From contig DASTMZ010000131.1 in NCBI GenBank assembly GCA_035713725.1, positions 1-24,228 on the forward strand: a DNA stretch of 24,228 bases, in the 5' to 3' direction. The notes beneath the pieces were generated by a model. The model searched no databases. It worked only from the letters and a program-made list of their open reading frames with translations, and was not told where the DNA came from. The position numbers were made by a program, and so were the translations under genes. The DNA comes from DASQPR01 sp035713725 (lineage in GTDB: Bacteria; Actinomycetota; Actinomycetes; Mycobacteriales; Micromonosporaceae). Positions 22,223-24,228 of the stretch are shown piece by piece. The stretch's first letter is position 1, and the number at the start of each line of letters is the position of its first letter.

Positions 22223-23416
22223 TCATTGGCGATGGTTGTGCTGTACGGAGCGGATCAGGTCTTCACGGACGCGTTCCAACCCGGCGTCGATCGCGCCGAG
22301 CAGAACGGGATCGTCGGTCACGCCGGTGGTGGCGATGGTCGCCTCGAGCGGGCCGCTGGCGCGCAACGCGACCGTGGTGGCGTCGCGCAGGCGGTCGCCG
22401 CCGGCCCGGCCGACCGTGCCGGCGAGGACGATCAGCGACGGGTCCAGCACCGCGACCACGGTGGCCGCGGCGATCGCTACGCGCTGGGCGAGCGCGGCAA
22501 GGAATGCGGCGCCGCCGGCCTTGACGGCGGCGGCCGGGTCGGTCGCGCGCACCCCGTGCTGGGCGGCGAGCGCCACGACCGCCGGGCCGGCGAGCACGCT
22601 GTGCAGATCCGGCGCGTCCCGGAGCAACGTGCGGGCGCCGGGCAGACCGAGTGGCATGTAGCCGATCTCGCCGGCTCCGCCACGCGAGCCGCGCAACAGC
22701 GTGCCGCCGAGATCGATGGCGAGCCCGAGGCCGTAGTCGATCCACAGCAGCGCGAACGCGTCGGCGCCGCGCGCCACACCGTGCCGTCGTTCCGCGATGG
22801 CCGCCAGGTTCACGTCGTTGTCCACTTCCACGGTTGCGCCGAGCCGCCGGCGGAGCCGCGACACGAGTCCGGCGCGGCCGAGCCCAGGCACGTCCACGTG
22901 ATGGATGGCGTCGGTGGTCGGGTCGTAGGAGCCGGGTACGCCAAGGTGCGTGTGCCGGATCCGGTCGGGCGCGAGGCCGGCGTCCAGGCACACCGAGTGC
23001 AAGGCCTTCACGAGCGCATCGGCGGGTTCGGCGACGTCCAGTCCGACAACGCGAACGTGTCGCGCCCGCGTCGCGCCGGACAGGTCGGTGACGGCGAGCG
23101 CGACCTCAGGCTGGCGGCCGGTTTCGCGTACCGAGAGGGCCGCTGCGTACGCGCCATCGGGGTTCGTCGCGTAGATCTCGGCGTTCGGCCCGGGGCCGCC
23201 GCTGGTGTGTCCGGTGACGATGGCGAGGTCGGCCGACACCAGCGTGCGGAGCACCTCGGAGGTGGTCGGCTTGGACAGGCCGGTGAGTTCCCGGATGTCC
23301 GACCGCGTGAGCGGTCCGCGGCTGAGCAGGTGGGCGAGCACGGCACTGGTATTCATGGCCCGGAGCAGCTTCGCCGATCCGGACAGGCGTTCCACCGACG
23401 TACTCATCAGGCCCAT
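22223..23416 (-). CDS. ROK-family transcriptional regulator
   Basis: About 397 residues: an N-terminal winged helix (AVLAHLLSRGPLTRSDIRELTGLSKPTTSEVLRTL) followed by a ROK sugar-kinase-like domain with TVEVDNDVNLAAIAERRHG and GGAGEIGYMPLG. In typical ROK proteins the last motif is GEIGH and is followed by a CxCGxxGC zinc site; here His is Tyr and the cysteines are absent. It probably represses the importer genes that follow in the same direction after a 97-bp C-rich spacer, releasing on binding sugar or sugar phosphate. The start is uncertain: GTG 23422, ATG 23416 and ATG 23407 are in frame and none has a good ribosome site; the first ATG is given. Confidence 0.88.
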   Translation of the reverse strand: MGLMSTSVERLSGSAKLLRAMNTSAVLAHLLSRGPLTRSDIRELTGLSKPTTSEVLRTLVSADLAIVTGHTSGGPGPNAEIYATNPDGAYAAALSVRETGRQPEVALAVTDLSGATRARHVRVVGLDVAEPADALVKALHSVCLDAGLAPDRIRHTHLGVPGSYDPTTDAIHHVDVPGLGRAGLVSRLRRRLGATVEVDNDVNLAAIAERRHGVARGADAFALLWIDYGLGLAIDLGGTLLRGSRGGAGEIGYMPLGLPGARTLLRDAPDLHSVLAGPAVVALAAQHGVRATDPAAAVKAGGAAFLAALAQRVAIAAATVVAVLDPSLIVLAGTVGRAGGDRLRDATTVALRASGPLEATIATTGVTDDPVLLGAIDAGLERVREDLIRSVQHNHRQ

Positions 23417-23431
23417 AGACACCTATCGATT

Positions 23432-23440
23432 AGGCAACCT
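23432..23440. promoter_or_regulatory. Candidate ROK operator half-palindrome
   Basis: AGG-CAA-CCT is an inverted repeat 16 bp before the annotated ROK start and ~10 bp before the upstream GTG. Its position suits autoregulation. I find no second copy in the spacer before the binding-protein gene. Confidence 0.3.
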
Positions 23441-23600
23441 GTCTGACTATTGGGCGACACCGTACGGCTGTTGAAGCTGCCTGTCAATGGCCTGTGCGGT
23501 GGCTCCACGGTGTTGTCACAACGGGCCTCAGACGACGCCCGTCGGGCGGCGGCGCCGCGGATTTGTCGCCCTCAATGGGCGGTATCGGCCACGAACGACC

Positions 23601-23621
23601 CGACGGTACGGCGTGCCGTCG
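23601..23621. repeat. Inverted repeat upstream of the PadR-like gene
   Basis: CGACGGTAC-GGC-GTGCCGTCG gives nine pairs (one G-U as RNA) around a 3-nt centre, ~100 bp before the PadR-like start. Because both neighbouring genes read away from it, an operator is likelier than a terminator. Confidence 0.35.
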
Positions 23622-23719
23622 TTGTGGACGGAGCGCATTGGACGGATCGATGACCTCTAATGTGGACACGCAATCCCGATATCCTGGACGCCTCGGTCAA
23701 ATCGTGGCACCGTGGACTC

Positions 23720-24228
23720 ATGCCAGAGTCTGGAGTAAATGCGACAGCGGCTGCCTTGCTCGGGCTGCTGCACGATGGTCCGATGACCGGTGGTCAGCTG
23801 ATGGCCGAGGCCGAACGCAGGCTCGGCTCCTATTGGTCGATGACGCGCAGCCAGGTCTACCGCGAGCTGCCCGCGTTGGCGGACATGGGCTACGTCCGGA
23901 TGGGTCGGCCGGGGCCACGCTCCAGCCAGCCGTATTCGATCACGCCGGCCGGTCGCCGCGCGTTCTCGCGATGGCTGAACGAGGAACCGGCGCGCGAGGC
24001 GGTGCGGAACCCGGTCGTTTTGCGGGCCGCGTTCGGCAAGTTGCAGAGCCCGTCGTCGCTGGCCACCGCGTACGCGGACGCGACCAGCTACCACACGCAG
24101 GCGCTCGCGGACCTTCGTGAGTCGGTCAAGACGATGCGCAAGGACGGCGAGAACTTCGCGGCCGCCGCGCAAGAGTTCGCGATCGGCTACCACAAGGCCG
24201 TACTCGCCTGGCTGAAGACCGCCCCCAC
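23720..24228 (+). CDS. PadR-family transcriptional regulator, 3' end outside window
   Basis: At least 169 residues, cut by the window edge with no stop reached. The N-terminus is a PadR winged helix: ALLGLLHDGPMTGGQLMAEA, then SMTRSQVYRELPALADMGYV and the wing strand QPYSITPAGRRAF. The following helices (VVLRAAFGKL onward to EFAIGYHKAVLAW) match the C-terminal dimerisation helices of the two-domain PadR class. Such proteins are usually repressors of nearby transporter or detoxification genes and respond to small aromatic ligands or drugs. The ATG at 23720 has no clear ribosome site; CACCGT lies 6 nt upstream and may be a weak leaderless box. Its targets probably lie beyond the window. Confidence 0.85.
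   Translation, partial: MPESGVNATAAALLGLLHDGPMTGGQLMAEAERRLGSYWSMTRSQVYRELPALADMGYVRMGRPGPRSSQPYSITPAGRRAFSRWLNEEPAREAVRNPVVLRAAFGKLQSPSSLATAYADATSYHTQALADLRESVKTMRKDGENFAAAAQEFAIGYHKAVLAWLKTAP

Larger units (their letters stand above)
23417..23719. other. Intergenic region between divergent regulators
   Basis: About 300 bp without a gene. It must hold the promoters for the ROK operon (minus) and the PadR-like gene (plus). Seen here: AGGCAACCT near the ROK start, a GTTGT-C-ACAAC palindrome at 23512-23522, two short hairpins with CGCCC/GGGCG stems (23536-23548 and 23568-23582), and a 9-bp inverted repeat at 23601-23621. I found no convincing -10/-35 pair. Confidence 0.5.

Noticed and set aside
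1..24228. Mobile elements, CRISPR arrays, tRNA/rRNA genes and riboswitches
   Set aside because: I looked for transposase motifs, regularly spaced repeats, tRNA-like cloverleaf ends and known riboswitch cores and saw none; a covariance-model scan would be needed to exclude small RNAs.

Overview
The window is GC-rich chromosomal DNA from an actinobacterium (Actinomycetota). The lineage call rests on a WhiB1-type iron-sulfur protein, a UsfX/RsbW-like anti-sigma factor, a nickel superoxide dismutase with its SodX peptidase, many ATGA/GTGA gene overlaps, and several start codons sitting 6-7 nt behind a TANNNT box with no Shine-Dalgarno, as in leaderless actinobacterial transcripts. I cannot name a genus. 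I see no phage, insertion sequence, CRISPR array, tRNA, rRNA or integration scar; the layout looks like stable core genome.

Layout. (1) 1-2013, plus strand: the end of an assimilatory sulfur cluster, with the C-terminus of a sirohaem sulfite reductase, a 55-residue zinc ribbon, an iron-sulfur APS/PAPS reductase (cysH) and a CbiX/SirB-type sirohydrochlorin chelatase that would supply the reductase's sirohaem. (2) 2171-9232, plus strand: a tightly packed polyamine operon, with an aminobutyraldehyde-type dehydrogenase, a complete PotABCD-like importer and an FAD amine oxidase of the PuuB/DadA type. It closes with a perfect 11-bp hairpin. (3) 9404-11854: whiB1 with a CRP-like operator upstream, a diacylglycerol/lipid kinase, a divergent four-helix membrane protein, and a UsfX-like anti-sigma factor with no sigma gene beside it. 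(4) 12038-13330: an SSAT-like acetyltransferase overlapping sodN, with sodX divergent 31 bp away. (5) 13341-17785: a medium-chain dehydrogenase/reductase, a large helicase-associated WYL-domain protein (minus strand) and tryptophan 2,3-dioxygenase. (6) 17814-23416, minus strand: a probable sugar-uptake operon read as ROK regulator, lipoprotein, two permeases and a BadF/NAGK-type sugar kinase. (7) 23720-end: a PadR-family regulator cut by the window edge.

How they fit together. Region 1 reduces activated sulfate to sulfide and makes the cofactor for the last step. Region 2 imports putrescine or spermidine and oxidises it toward GABA. The amine oxidase should produce H2O2, and region 4 encodes superoxide defence next to an acetyltransferase that resembles spermidine/spermine acetyltransferases, but a functional link is only inferred. 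Region 6 looks like uptake plus phosphorylation of an amino sugar such as N-acetylglucosamine, lacking its own ATPase as is usual for actinobacterial sugar importers.

I did not find a clearly new system. The points most worth following are the uncharacterised zinc ribbon inside the sulfur operon, the acetyltransferase translationally coupled to sodN, the orphan anti-sigma factor, a 13-codon ORF bridging the two sugar permeases by overlapping stop/start codons, the ROK regulator lacking its family zinc motif, and the recurrent GNTANNNTG leaderless promoter box.
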